The notes beneath the pieces are model-generated. The model was not told the DNA's origin. It saw only the letters and a list, made by a program, of their open reading frames with translations, and ran no database searches. Positions 15,970-25,127 of a DNA stretch of 64,000 nt are shown in pieces. Made by a program: the position numbers and the translations under genes. The stretch's first letter is position 1. Each line of letters opens with the position of its first letter. Origin of the DNA: Lachnospiraceae bacterium (GTDB lineage: Bacteria > Bacillota > Clostridia > Lachnospirales > Lachnospiraceae); NCBI GenBank assembly GCA_017938315.1, contig JAGBBV010000006.1:62001-126000 (forward strand), given 5' to 3'.

Positions 15970-17316
15970 ATGAAAAAAGCAGGCAAAATAAACAAAACAT
16001 ATTTGTGGAAGATATTGCTAAGCATTGTACTTACGGGGAGTTGTTGTTTTGTGCTATTATTATTTACAGGGCTGATTCCACGAAGTGCCATTAAGGAATC
16101 TTGTATTGAAAGTGCAGAATATTTCAGTGAATATGGTATGTTTCCTTGTTTGACAGAAGGTCAGTTAAATACCAAAAAGGATAATTATTCTGACTGCATT
16201 TTAGTGGATATTATGTATCATATTTCCCAAGATGAACTGGTAAAATCAACAGTAAAGGCGTCTTATTATCAGCCGGAAACGACAACCATCAATATAGGAT
16301 TTATGGATAGCCTAAAGGAGGATAAGGTACCCAACGTGGAATATTCCCGTTACTGGCATGGCACCTTAACATTTTTGCGTCCGCTGTTTACATTTACGGA
16401 TATACAGGGAGCAAGAGCGGTGCTTGCTACTGTATGGATTGCATTAACCATAGGGAATCTTTTCCTATTGTGGAAGGAAAAAGCAAAAGTACTGGCAGTA
16501 TGCTATTTACTTTCCAATATCTGGCTGCAGGCATGGGTTTGTACTACCTGTATTCAATACAGCACCATGTTTTTTATGATGAATGGGGTATCCATGGCAG
16601 TTATTTGTCTTTTCCGGAAAAGAAAAGACATAGAGAGCTTATACCGTAAGATAGGAATTTTGATGGCGGTATCCGGTGTGTGTACCTGCTTTATTGATTT
16701 TTTGACAGTGGAGACAGTGTCAGTTACGGTACCGTTATTAATGCTATTGGTGCTTCGCTATGAAGCGGGAGAACTTTCAGAGTGGAAAACAGAATTTTTG
16801 CGTATTGCATCATGGGGACTTACCTGGGGAGCAGGTTATGCGCTGATGTTTGTATTCAAGTGGATATTGGTAACAATCTGTTTTGGCAGAGAGTCATTGC
16901 TGCTTGCTTTATCATCAGCAGGAGAGCGCTTTTTAGGTGAAACGTATATGGGAGGCATCAGTTTAACGCCAATCGCTACCGCGTCAGAACTGTTTTTTGG
17001 TGCCATATTCCGAAATCAGGGAATGCTTTTTCCCTATAAGGAGAATATGTCAGACTTGGCAGGATTTTTAAGCTTTTTTGCAGTGATTTTCCTTTGCGGC
17101 TCTTTGATATATTTGTTTCGGGGAAAAAACTTTTCAGGGAAAATGCTTTTGCTGTGCGCGATACTTGGGGCAGTACCGTATATCAGATTCATGGTTTTGC
17201 AGAATCATGCATTCATACATTATTTCTTTACTTACAGAGCCCAGATGGTGACAGTGACGGCACTGCTCTATGTGACATGGGAGTTTGGGCTTAAGAATGT
17301 GCTTGGGAAAAAGTAA
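15970..17316 (+). CDS. multi-pass membrane protein with RYWxG loop motif, paralogue B
   Basis: A 448-residue paralogue of the protein at 8633-9988. Shared features are an N-terminal membrane segment followed by GLIPRSAIKESCIESAEYF, the loop motifs KDNYSD, MYHIS and SRYWHG, about eight or nine further membrane segments, and LQNHAFIHYFFTYRAQMV near the end. ATG 15970 was chosen because GAAAGG precedes it by about 10 nt and the resulting N-terminus aligns with the paralogue. A longer frame from 15892 would run through the terminator hairpin. It probably works in the membrane with the secreted partner. The enzymatic role, if any, is unknown; a GT-C-like transferase is one possibility. Confidence 0.7.
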   Translation: MKKAGKINKTYLWKILLSIVLTGSCCFVLLLFTGLIPRSAIKESCIESAEYFSEYGMFPCLTEGQLNTKKDNYSDCILVDIMYHISQDELVKSTVKASYYQPETTTINIGFMDSLKEDKVPNVEYSRYWHGTLTFLRPLFTFTDIQGARAVLATVWIALTIGNLFLLWKEKAKVLAVCYLLSNIWLQAWVCTTCIQYSTMFFMMNGVSMAVICLFRKRKDIESLYRKIGILMAVSGVCTCFIDFLTVETVSVTVPLLMLLVLRYEAGELSEWKTEFLRIASWGLTWGAGYALMFVFKWILVTICFGRESLLLALSSAGERFLGETYMGGISLTPIATASELFFGAIFRNQGMLFPYKENMSDLAGFLSFFAVIFLCGSLIYLFRGKNFSGKMLLLCAILGAVPYIRFMVLQNHAFIHYFFTYRAQMVTVTALLYVTWEFGLKNVLGKK

Positions 17317-17325
17317 TAAAATCCT

Positions 17326-18192
17326 CTATTTGGAGTAATATTTGCGGTACTCACTGGGGGAGCATCCCCGGCATTTGCGGAAGGCACGGTTAAACGTGGC
17401 AATGCTGTTAAAACCGGACTGGTACGCAATTTCCGTAACAGATAAAGCGGAGTTTGCAAGCAGGGATTGGGCAAGTTTTACCCGCTGGGTTGTGAGATAA
17501 TCCACGAAGCTACAGGCAGTAATCTGCTTGAAAACCCTGGAAAAGTAATACGTACTAAATCCAAGATATTCGGAAACATCCGAAAGGGCCAGATCCTGCT
17601 CGCAGTTTTCCTGGATATAGCGGCAGGCGAGGCTGATTTTCTGGAATGTTTTATTCGATTCAGCATGAGGCAAATCGTCTTCTGAAATAAAAGAAGATTT
17701 TATGGCCAAAGCAAAATCCATAAAAAGACGATACAGTGTGATCACTGTTTCTACACCATAAAATGGCAGGTCAGAATAGGGCAGGGACAATATTTGCTCT
17801 ATATGACTTGTCATTTTTTGCACTAAAATTTCATTTTCATCCATGCTAAGGTGGTGAAAATAACGGAAATGGTTGGTGTAAGGAGCAAAATCAGGAAGCT
17901 CATTTAGTAACGTGGAAGAAAACTGCAGACCAAGTAACTGCTTGTCATCATTGTCTTCAATTTGATGAAGTTCTCCTGACCAGATGTAAACAATGTCACC
18001 GGGAGTCATAAGGTATTCTACCTGATTGACAGTAATTTTGGGCTGTACCACAATGCTTGCAGATGCAGGTAAGTAGAGAATTTCTGCGTATTTATGCCAG
18101 TGCAGGTGATAATCGGTAGGAAAATTTTGATTGCTGATAATATTGACATCACGGTTGAACAGCCGGTTTTCAAAATTGTTTTGAAAGGTCAT
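17326..18192 (-). CDS. AraC-family transcriptional regulator
   Basis: A 288-residue regulator. The N-terminal cupin-like sensing domain (about 20-140) contains HLHWHKYAEILYLP and GDIVYIWSGELHQI, typical of sugar-responsive members. The C-terminal double helix-turn-helix (about 185-285) has FSRVFKQITACSFVDYL and YQSGFNSIATFNRAFRK. AAGGAGC sits 5 nt before ATG 18192. It is divergent from the GH10 xylanase gene, with a 200-bp shared control region, so it probably activates the xylan-utilisation genes 18393-22188 in response to xylose or xylo-oligosaccharides. It ends 9 bp from the convergent membrane-protein gene. Confidence 0.88.
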   Translation of the reverse strand: MTFQNNFENRLFNRDVNIISNQNFPTDYHLHWHKYAEILYLPASASIVVQPKITVNQVEYLMTPGDIVYIWSGELHQIEDNDDKQLLGLQFSSTLLNELPDFAPYTNHFRYFHHLSMDENEILVQKMTSHIEQILSLPYSDLPFYGVETVITLYRLFMDFALAIKSSFISEDDLPHAESNKTFQKISLACRYIQENCEQDLALSDVSEYLGFSTYYFSRVFKQITACSFVDYLTTQRVKLAQSLLANSALSVTEIAYQSGFNSIATFNRAFRKCRGCSPSEYRKYYSK

Positions 18193-18392
18193 CATAAGCT
18201 CCTTTATCTTTACAAAAGTTGATATATTTTCAGCATACGATATACAGACCGAAACGTCAATGAAAAAGGACAAAAAATGAGCAGAGTTAGACAAGACATA
18301 ATTAGAGAGTAAAAATGAAAGTGATTATACTGATAATGTAAAACAGTAAGTATGAGGCATAGCAAAAAGCTATCAGTACGGAGGGAAAAGAA

Positions 18393-19622
18393 ATGAATGC
18401 TAATCAAGTGTATTCACACAGAAGGGCGTCCTGCAAAATTTATGTGACAGATAAGGCAGGTATGCCTGTGAGCAATCAAAAATTGTCACTGAAACAGACC
18501 AATCACGAATTTTTATTTGGTTGTGGTGCCTTTGATACCATTCCTTATGTGAATGATGATCCGCAGGCAGACAAAGAATTCTTAAAAGACAGGGTAGATA
18601 AATGGTTGGCTCTTTATAATTACGGAACCTTACCTTTTTATTTAGGAAAATACGAACCGGAAGAGGGAAAGCCGGAAGAGACAAGCAGAATGAATGCTGC
18701 GAAATTCTTAAACAGCCATAATGTAAAAGTAAAAGGCCATCCCTTGTGCTGGCACACAGCCTGTGCAGACTGGCTAATGGAATATGACAATAAAACCATT
18801 TTAGAAAAACAGTTAAAGAGAATTGAACGTGACGTCACTGCTTTTAAGGGCGTGATTGACATGTGGGATGTCATTAATGAAGTAGTGATTATGCCTATCT
18901 TTGATAAATATGATAACGCCATTACAAGAATCTGTAAGGATAAAGGAAGAGTTGGTCTTGTAAAAGAAGTATTTGCGGCAGCGAAAGAAGCTAACCCTGA
19001 CGGTATCTTTTTAATCAATGATTTTAACACCTCCATCTCCTATGAAATTTTGATCGATGGTTGCTTAAATGCAGGAGTACCCATTACGGCAATCGGTATC
19101 CAGTCCCATCAGCATCAGGGATATTGGGGAGCAGAAAAGGTACATCAGGTACTGGAGAGATATGAACATTTCGGTCTGCCCATTCACTTTACGGAAAACA
19201 CACTGATTTCCGGAGAAATTATGCCGGCTCACATTGAAGATTTAAATGATTTCCAGGTGCCAACTTGGCCTACCACACCGGAGGGGGAAGAGCGTCAGAT
19301 GAAAGAGGTAGAAGAGATGTACCGCATTTTATTTGAACATCCGAAGGTGGAAGCGATTACCGGATGGGACTTCGCAGACGGTGCCTGGCTAGGAGCTCCC
19401 AGCGGCGTCATCCGTAAAGATAACAGTGTAAAGCCTGTATATACAAGATTAAAAGAAATGATCAAAGGTGAATGGTGGACAGATACGGAAATCTGTACCG
19501 ATGAAAACGGATATGCCACAGTAGAAGGGTTTAAAGGCGATTACATAGTTACTTGTGATGGTAAGCAGGCATCACTTAAGCTTTCTTCCGGCAGCAAGGA
19601 AACAAAAATAGTTTTAGAATAA
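18393..19622 (+). CDS. GH10 endo-1,4-beta-xylanase, intracellular
   Basis: A 409-residue glycoside hydrolase family 10 protein. Landmarks: KVKGHPLCWH, the acid/base Glu163 in WDVINE, and the nucleophile Glu268 in HFTEN, with the final GWDFADGAWLG. There is no signal peptide, so it acts in the cytoplasm on imported xylo-oligosaccharides. A short N-terminal beta-rich lead and a C-terminal beta tail flank the barrel. GGAGGG precedes the ATG. It is divergent from the AraC regulator and followed at 18 bp by a MATE transporter. The GH43 enzyme at 27309 would complete xylo-oligosaccharide breakdown. Confidence 0.92.
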   Translation: MNANQVYSHRRASCKIYVTDKAGMPVSNQKLSLKQTNHEFLFGCGAFDTIPYVNDDPQADKEFLKDRVDKWLALYNYGTLPFYLGKYEPEEGKPEETSRMNAAKFLNSHNVKVKGHPLCWHTACADWLMEYDNKTILEKQLKRIERDVTAFKGVIDMWDVINEVVIMPIFDKYDNAITRICKDKGRVGLVKEVFAAAKEANPDGIFLINDFNTSISYEILIDGCLNAGVPITAIGIQSHQHQGYWGAEKVHQVLERYEHFGLPIHFTENTLISGEIMPAHIEDLNDFQVPTWPTTPEGEERQMKEVEEMYRILFEHPKVEAITGWDFADGAWLGAPSGVIRKDNSVKPVYTRLKEMIKGEWWTDTEICTDENGYATVEGFKGDYIVTCDGKQASLKLSSGSKETKIVLE

Positions 19623-19640
19623 AGTGAGAGTAAAAGAAGA

Positions 19641-20993
19641 ATGAATACAAAAAATGTTACGGACATGACAGTGGGAAGTCCCATGAAGCACATCGTCATA
19701 TTTGCGTTGCCCCTTCTTTTAGGGAATGTATTTCAACAGTTCTATAATATGGTGGATTCCCTGGTAGTAGGAAACTTTGTGGGAGCAAATGCACTTGCGG
19801 CAGTGGGAACCTGTGGTTCCACCGGATTTTTATTCTTTTCCTTAAGTTCTGGACTTGCCATCGGTATTGGGGTGATTGTGGCACAGTATTTTGGGGCAAA
19901 GGATTATGAAAGAGTGCGGATGACCATTGCCAATTCCTTTTATGTGCTGATATCAGCAGCAGTGATTGTAAGTGTAGTGGGAATTTTGTTTGCACCGTTT
20001 ATATTACAGCTTTTGGGAACACCGGATGATATTATCGGCGATTCTATTCTTTACATGAGAACAACTTGTGCAGGAATCATTGCAGTTGCTCTATATAATG
20101 GTATTGCCGCTATTCTCAGAGCTTTGGGAGATTCAAAAACACCACTGTATTTTTTGATTTTGTCAAGTATTGTGAATGTCATTTTAGATTTGGTATTTGT
20201 TCTTTCATTTAATTGGGGTGTATTTGGAGTGGCACTTGCCACAATTATTGCACAATTTGTTTCAGCTGTAACCTGTATCATATATGCGTATAGGAAAATA
20301 CCGTATTTCAGGCTTACAAAAGAGCAGTTAAAGCCGCATAAGGATATTATTGTACATTCCTTCCGGCTGGGGGTTCCCATAGCCTTACAGAATGCTATGA
20401 TTGCTGTATCAAGCATGGCACTGCAGGGTGTGGTAAACAGCTTTGGAACTACGGTAATGGCTGCCTATACTATTATTATGAGAATCGAGCAGATTGTTCA
20501 GCAGTTCTATGGTTCTTTAAGTGCAGCACTTACCACTTATGCAGGCCAGAATATCGGTGCAAAAGAAGTTGGCAGAGTAAAGAAGGGCTATTATCAGTCC
20601 ATCTTGATTGCACTTGTATTCAGTATTATTATTATACCTGTTGCCTTTTTATTTGGAGAACAGATTGTAGGCTTCTTTGTAAAGGAACCTGAAGTAATTG
20701 CCATTGCAAAGCGTGCACTGTGTATCAACAGTCTTTGCTACTTTGCACTTGGTATGATTTATGTTCCCAGAGCGGTATTAAATGGCTGTGGCGATGCCGG
20801 ATTTGCTATCCTTAATGGGGTGACAGAGGTAATATGCAGGATTGTTTATTCCCAGTTTTTCACAAGGATACCGGCTCTCGGATACTGGGGAATCTGGGTA
20901 ACCATTGGCGTGACATGGATTACAACTGCAATTGTATGTATTATCCGCTATAAAAGTGGTATTTGGAAAAGAAAAGCAATTCAAAATATATAA
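19641..20993 (+). CDS. MATE-family multidrug/organic cation efflux transporter
   Basis: A 450-residue membrane protein with about twelve hydrophobic segments in two similar halves, typical of the MATE family. Landmarks are the N-terminal PLLLGNVFQQFYNMVDSLVVG and the second-half RLGVPIALQNAMIAVSSMALQ. MATE proteins export cationic compounds using sodium or proton gradients. It lies between the xylanase and the alcohol dehydrogenase in one apparent transcript (18-bp and 19-bp gaps). Its ribosome site is weak, which fits read-through translation. Substrate unknown; association with the xylan genes may be incidental. Confidence 0.9.
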   Translation: MNTKNVTDMTVGSPMKHIVIFALPLLLGNVFQQFYNMVDSLVVGNFVGANALAAVGTCGSTGFLFFSLSSGLAIGIGVIVAQYFGAKDYERVRMTIANSFYVLISAAVIVSVVGILFAPFILQLLGTPDDIIGDSILYMRTTCAGIIAVALYNGIAAILRALGDSKTPLYFLILSSIVNVILDLVFVLSFNWGVFGVALATIIAQFVSAVTCIIYAYRKIPYFRLTKEQLKPHKDIIVHSFRLGVPIALQNAMIAVSSMALQGVVNSFGTTVMAAYTIIMRIEQIVQQFYGSLSAALTTYAGQNIGAKEVGRVKKGYYQSILIALVFSIIIIPVAFLFGEQIVGFFVKEPEVIAIAKRALCINSLCYFALGMIYVPRAVLNGCGDAGFAILNGVTEVICRIVYSQFFTRIPALGYWGIWVTIGVTWITTAIVCIIRYKSGIWKRKAIQNI

Positions 20994-21012
20994 AATGTAG
21001 AAGGAGAAAAAT

Positions 21013-22188
21013 ATGGAGAATTTTAATTTTTACAGTCCTACGGAGTTTGTGTTCGGCAAGGACAGGGAAAATGAATGTGGCAAGTATGTAAAGAAATATG
21101 GCGGAACGAAGGTACTTGTACACTATGGTTCAGGCTCTGCTATCCGCTCCGGATTACTCGACAGGGTAAAGAAATCTTTGGAAGCAGAGGGGATTGCCTA
21201 TGTGGAACTAGGCGGTGTACAGCCCAATCCCAGAGACACTAAGATTTATGAAGGAATTGATCTTTGCCGTAAGGAAGGTGTTGACTTCATTCTTTCCGTG
21301 GGTGGAGGTTCTTGTATAGACAGTTCCAAAGGAATTGCAGCAGGTGTTTGCTATGACGGTGATTTTTGGGATATGTATGAAGGCAAGGCTCCTGTTTCGG
21401 CAGCGCTCCCCATTGGAACAGTTCTTACCATCGCAGCGGCAGGAAGTGAAGGCTCCGGTGCATCAGTTGTTACCAAGGAAGAGGGTATGTGGAAAAGAGA
21501 TATCGGTTCCGATATTGTCCGTCCCAGATTTTCTATTTTGAATCCGGCACTTACCTGTACTTTACCGGCATATCAGACAGCCTGTGGTGCGACAGACATC
21601 ATGGCACACGTATTTGAAAGATATTTTACCAATACTCCTGAAGTAGAAGTGACTGACAGACTTTGCGAAGCAATTTTGCTTACCATGATTAAGGAAACGC
21701 CACGCGTGATAGAGGATCCTAATAATTACGAGGCACGCGCAAATATTATGTGGGCAGGCACAGTGGCGCACAATGATATCATCGGTGTGGGAAGAAGCCA
21801 GGATTGGAACAGCCATAAGATTGAGCATGAATTATCCGGACTTTATGACTGCGCACACGGCGCAGGCCTTGCAGTGGTAATGCCGGCATGGATGGAATTT
21901 GTTTACAAGCACAATGTCATGCGTTTTGCGCAGATGGCAGTGAGAGTTTGGGGATGCGAAATGAACTTTGAAAATCCGGAAGAGACTGCAGTGAAAGGTA
22001 TTAAAGCATTCAGAAAGTTCTTATCCGAAATCGGTATGCCTATTAACTTTGAGCAGCTTGGTGCGAAGGAAGAGGACATTCCGGAACTGGTAAGAAAGCT
22101 CGGTGTAGAGGGGAAAACAGGCGGATTTGTGGCGCTGTCACCGGAGGATGTGGCAGAGATTTACAGAATTGCCGTGAGAGCGAAATAA
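21013..22188 (+). CDS. iron-containing alcohol dehydrogenase (butanol dehydrogenase-like)
   Basis: A 391-residue member of the group III iron alcohol dehydrogenases. N-terminal FYSPTEFVFGKD, the nucleotide-binding SVGGGSCIDSSKG, and the metal-site histidine region with HKIEHELSGLYDCAHGAGLA are visible. It resembles the NADPH-dependent butanol dehydrogenase/YqhD branch, which reduces aldehydes to alcohols in fermentation. AAGGAG precedes the ATG. It is the last gene of the cluster begun by the xylanase and is closed by a terminator. The physiological substrate cannot be named from sequence. Confidence 0.9.
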   Translation: MENFNFYSPTEFVFGKDRENECGKYVKKYGGTKVLVHYGSGSAIRSGLLDRVKKSLEAEGIAYVELGGVQPNPRDTKIYEGIDLCRKEGVDFILSVGGGSCIDSSKGIAAGVCYDGDFWDMYEGKAPVSAALPIGTVLTIAAAGSEGSGASVVTKEEGMWKRDIGSDIVRPRFSILNPALTCTLPAYQTACGATDIMAHVFERYFTNTPEVEVTDRLCEAILLTMIKETPRVIEDPNNYEARANIMWAGTVAHNDIIGVGRSQDWNSHKIEHELSGLYDCAHGAGLAVVMPAWMEFVYKHNVMRFAQMAVRVWGCEMNFENPEETAVKGIKAFRKFLSEIGMPINFEQLGAKEEDIPELVRKLGVEGKTGGFVALSPEDVAEIYRIAVRAK

Positions 22189-22212
22189 TAAAAAATAAAG
22201 TGTAAACAGACA

Positions 22213-22246
22213 AAGAACATCGCAAAATAAGCGGTGTTCTTTTTAT
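22213..22246 (+). terminator. intrinsic terminator after the alcohol dehydrogenase
   Basis: AAGAACATCGC (22213-22223) pairs with GCGGTGTTCTT (22231-22241), one G-U pair, 7-nt loop, followed by T-rich sequence. Confidence 0.8.
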
Positions 22247-22267
22247 ATTTATTAATAATTTATAAAA

Positions 22268-22310
22268 TTAGCACTCACCTCTTGACAGTGCTAACAATGG
22301 TTGCTATATT
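22268..22310 (+). promoter_or_regulatory. CIRCE element (HrcA operator) overlapping the clpB promoter
   Basis: TTAGCACTC (22268-22276), nine bases, then CAGTGCTAA (22286-22294): the CIRCE inverted repeat with one mismatch to the consensus GAGTGCTAA arm. A consensus promoter TTGACA (22282-22287), 17 bp, TATATT (22305-22310) overlaps it, so HrcA binding would block polymerase directly. Confidence 0.9.
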
Positions 22311-22354
22311 TGCGTTAGAGGCAGGAAATAATCATTAGTATAGGAGGTATGCTT

Positions 22355-24946
22355 ATGAATATTAATAAATTTACACAAAAGTCATTAGAGGCAGTGGAAG
22401 GTTGTCAGAAGCTTGCCTATGAGTACGGAAATCAGGAGATTGAGCAGGAGCATCTATTATATAGTCTGCTAATTATGGATGACAGTTTGATTGCTAAACT
22501 GATTGAAAAGATGGAGATTCAGCTGCAGTATTTTAGTAACAAGGTAGAAGAGACTATTGAAAAGAGAACCAAGGTACAGGGAGGCCAGCCCTATGTAGGA
22601 AAAGATTTAAATAAGGTGCTGCTTTCTGCTGAGGATGAGCTGAAGGTATTCGGAGATGAATATGTTTCCGTAGAGCATTTGTTTCTGGCGCTAATCAAGT
22701 ATCCAAATAAAGCCATAAAAGAATTATTTAAAGAGTTTGGTATTACAAGAGAGCGGTTTTTACAGGCACTTTCCACAGTAAGAGGAAATCAGCGAGTGAC
22801 CAGTGATAATCCGGAGGCTACTTATGATACTCTTGCCAAGTACGGACAGGATTTAGTGGAGAAAGCCAGGGAGCAAAAGTTAGATCCGGTTATCGGAAGA
22901 GACGGTGAGATCAGGAATGTCATCCGTATTCTATCCAGAAAGACGAAAAACAATCCGGTTTTAATCGGCGAACCCGGTGTAGGTAAAACTGCTGTAGTAG
23001 AAGGTCTGGCGCAGAGAATCGTAAAGGGAGATGTTCCCCAGGGGCTAAAGGATAAAAAGGTATTTGCACTGGATATGGGAGCTCTTGTGGCAGGTGCCAA
23101 GTACCGCGGTGAATTCGAAGAACGTTTGAAGGCAGTTCTGGAAGATGTAAAAAACAGTGACGGACAGATCATTTTGTTTATTGACGAGCTTCATACTATT
23201 GTGGGAGCCGGAAAGACAGACGGTGCGCTGGATGCCGGAAATATGTTAAAGCCCATGCTTGCAAGAGGGGAACTACACTGTATCGGTGCCACTACGTTAG
23301 ACGAGTACAGGCAATACATTGAAAAAGATGCGGCACTTGAGAGAAGATTTCAGCCTGTTATGGTGGATGAGCCTACAGTGGAGGACACCATTTCCATCCT
23401 TAGAGGTTTAAAAGACCGCTATGAGGTATACCACGGCGTAAAGATTATGGACAATGCACTGGTCAGTGCAGCAATGCTTTCCCACCGCTACATTTCAGAC
23501 CGTTTCCTGCCGGATAAAGCAATTGATTTGGTGGATGAAGCCTGTGCACTCATTAAAACAGAACTGGATTCCATGCCTACCGAACTGGATGAGATGAAGC
23601 GCAAGGTAATGCAGATGGAAATAGAAGAAGCAGCGCTGAAGAAAGAAGATGACCGGTTAAGTCAAGAAAGACTGGAAGTGTTACGGAAAGAACTGGCTGA
23701 GATAAAAGATGAGTTTAATAACCGTATGGCCCAGTGGGAGAATGAAAAAGCCTCTGTAGAAAAGCTGTCTAAGCTTCGTGAAGAGATTGAAGATGTAAAC
23801 AGTCAAATCCAGATTGCCCAGAGAGAAGGAAACTATGAAAAAGCCGGAGAATTAAGCTACAGCACCCTGCCTTCCTTGAAAAAACAGTTGGAAATTGAAG
23901 AAGAGCAGGTGAAAAACAAAGAATTGTCCCTGGTACATGAAAGTGTTTCAGAGGAGGAAATTGCAAGAATTATATCCAGATGGACGGGAATTCCCGTTGC
24001 CAAGCTGACAGAAAGCGAAAGAAATAAGACACTACATTTAGACGAAGAATTACACAAGCGTGTGGTAGGACAGGACGAGGGTGTCACAAAAGTGACGGAA
24101 GCCATTATCCGTTCCAAGGCAGGTATTAAGGATCCTACCAAACCCATTGGTTCCTTCCTGTTTTTAGGACCTACCGGTGTGGGTAAAACAGAACTTGCAA
24201 AAGCACTTGCGGCGTCTTTGTTCGATGATGAAAGCAACATGGTCCGCATTGATATGAGTGAGTATATGGAAAAATATTCCGTATCCCGTTTAATTGGGGC
24301 GCCTCCCGGATATGTAGGATATGAAGAAGGGGGACAACTGACTGAAGCAGTCAGAAGAAAACCATATTCCGTAGTTCTATTTGATGAGGTTGAAAAGGCA
24401 CATCCGGATGTATTTAATGTGTTGTTACAGGTGCTTGACGACGGACGTATCACAGATTCCCAAGGAAGGACGGTGGACTTTAAAAACACCATTCTGATTA
24501 TGACATCCAATATTGGTGCAGCCCATCTGCTTGAGGGAATTGACCCTGATGGTCACATTGAGGATGCGGCAGAAAAAATGGTAATGGAGGAACTGCGTGC
24601 ACACTTTAGACCGGAATTTTTAAACCGTTTGGATGAAACCATATTGTTTAAACCTTTAACAAAGGAAAATATCGGTGGCATTATCAAATTGATTATTGAA
24701 GATTTAAACAGAAGGCTGGAGGATAAAGAGCTTAACGTGGCACTTTCAGAGGAAGCGGAAAGCTTTATCGTGGAAAATGCATATGATCCGGTATATGGTG
24801 CAAGACCGTTAAAGAGATATATCCAGAAGCATGTGGAGACGCTTTCTGCGAAGCTGATATTGTCTGATCAGGTGACACAAGGGGATACCATTTGGATTAC
24901 CGTAGAGGATGAGGAGCTTGTAGCAAAGGTAAAAGAGCAGGGCTAA
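22355..24946 (+). CDS. clpB: ATP-dependent chaperone ClpB
   Basis: An 863-residue Hsp100 disaggregase, full length. Order: N-terminal double Clp repeat (about 1-145), first AAA+ domain with GEPGVGKT, the long coiled-coil M domain (about 400-525), second AAA+ domain with GPTGVGKT and the [21 protein letters not shown] region, and the C-terminal small domain. The M domain marks it as ClpB rather than ClpC or ClpA. It works with DnaK to rescue aggregated proteins. ATG 22355 has AGGAGG 7 nt upstream; the ATG at 22349 is too close. Heat regulation by HrcA is indicated by the CIRCE element. Confidence 0.96.
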   Translation: MNINKFTQKSLEAVEGCQKLAYEYGNQEIEQEHLLYSLLIMDDSLIAKLIEKMEIQLQYFSNKVEETIEKRTKVQGGQPYVGKDLNKVLLSAEDELKVFGDEYVSVEHLFLALIKYPNKAIKELFKEFGITRERFLQALSTVRGNQRVTSDNPEATYDTLAKYGQDLVEKAREQKLDPVIGRDGEIRNVIRILSRKTKNNPVLIGEPGVGKTAVVEGLAQRIVKGDVPQGLKDKKVFALDMGALVAGAKYRGEFEERLKAVLEDVKNSDGQIILFIDELHTIVGAGKTDGALDAGNMLKPMLARGELHCIGATTLDEYRQYIEKDAALERRFQPVMVDEPTVEDTISILRGLKDRYEVYHGVKIMDNALVSAAMLSHRYISDRFLPDKAIDLVDEACALIKTELDSMPTELDEMKRKVMQMEIEEAALKKEDDRLSQERLEVLRKELAEIKDEFNNRMAQWENEKASVEKLSKLREEIEDVNSQIQIAQREGNYEKAGELSYSTLPSLKKQLEIEEEQVKNKELSLVHESVSEEEIARIISRWTGIPVAKLTESERNKTLHLDEELHKRVVGQDEGVTKVTEAIIRSKAGIKDPTKPIGSFLFLGPTGVGKTELAKALAASLFDDESNMVRIDMSEYMEKYSVSRLIGAPPGYVGYEEGGQLTEAVRRKPYSVVLFDEVEKAHPDVFNVLLQVLDDGRITDSQGRTVDFKNTILIMTSNIGAAHLLEGIDPDGHIEDAAEKMVMEELRAHFRPEFLNRLDETILFKPLTKENIGGIIKLIIEDLNRRLEDKELNVALSEEAESFIVENAYDPVYGARPLKRYIQKHVETLSAKLILSDQVTQGDTIWITVEDEELVAKVKEQG

Positions 24947-24966
24947 AAACAATGTCATTACGTTGA

Positions 24967-25002
24967 GGGGCGAACCTTTGGGTTTGCTCCTTATTTCTTT
25001 TT
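24967..25002 (+). terminator. intrinsic terminator of clpB
   Basis: GGGGCGAACC (24967-24976) pairs with GGTTTGCTCC (24981-24990) with two G-U pairs and a TTTG loop; TTATTTCTTTTT follows. Confidence 0.8.
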
Positions 25003-25012
25003 ATGGGGTTTG

Positions 25013-25048
25013 ATGGCAGTGGAAAAGAAGAAATCTGACAATGCCCAT
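25013..25048. repeat. dispersed hairpin repeat, single copy (same family as 40855-41024)
   Basis: ATGGCAGTGGAAAAGAAGAA ... CTGACAATGCCCAT resembles the three copies at 40855-41024: a GGCA(G/C)T arm, a purine-rich GAGAAA-like centre, and a closing TGCCCAT arm. The left arm lacks one G here. It lies in the gap after the clpB terminator. Confidence 0.55.
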
Positions 25049-25065
25049 TTTTTGTAACGATAAGA

Positions 25066-25094
25066 TTGAATAGAATTTTATTTTGGGATATACT
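25066..25094 (+). promoter_or_regulatory. SigA-type promoter for the carboxypeptidase gene
   Basis: TTGAAT (25066-25071), 17-bp spacer, TATACT (25089-25094), 33 bp before the GTG start. Confidence 0.65.
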
Positions 25095-25127
25095 ATGAAA
25101 GGAGTTTTATTTAAGGAGTAGCAGCAG

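Noticed and set aside
23857..24510. 217-codon minus-strand frame inside clpB
   Set aside because: It is antisense to the highly conserved second ATPase domain of ClpB, Ser/Pro/Thr-rich as expected from antisense reading, and lacks a ribosome site.
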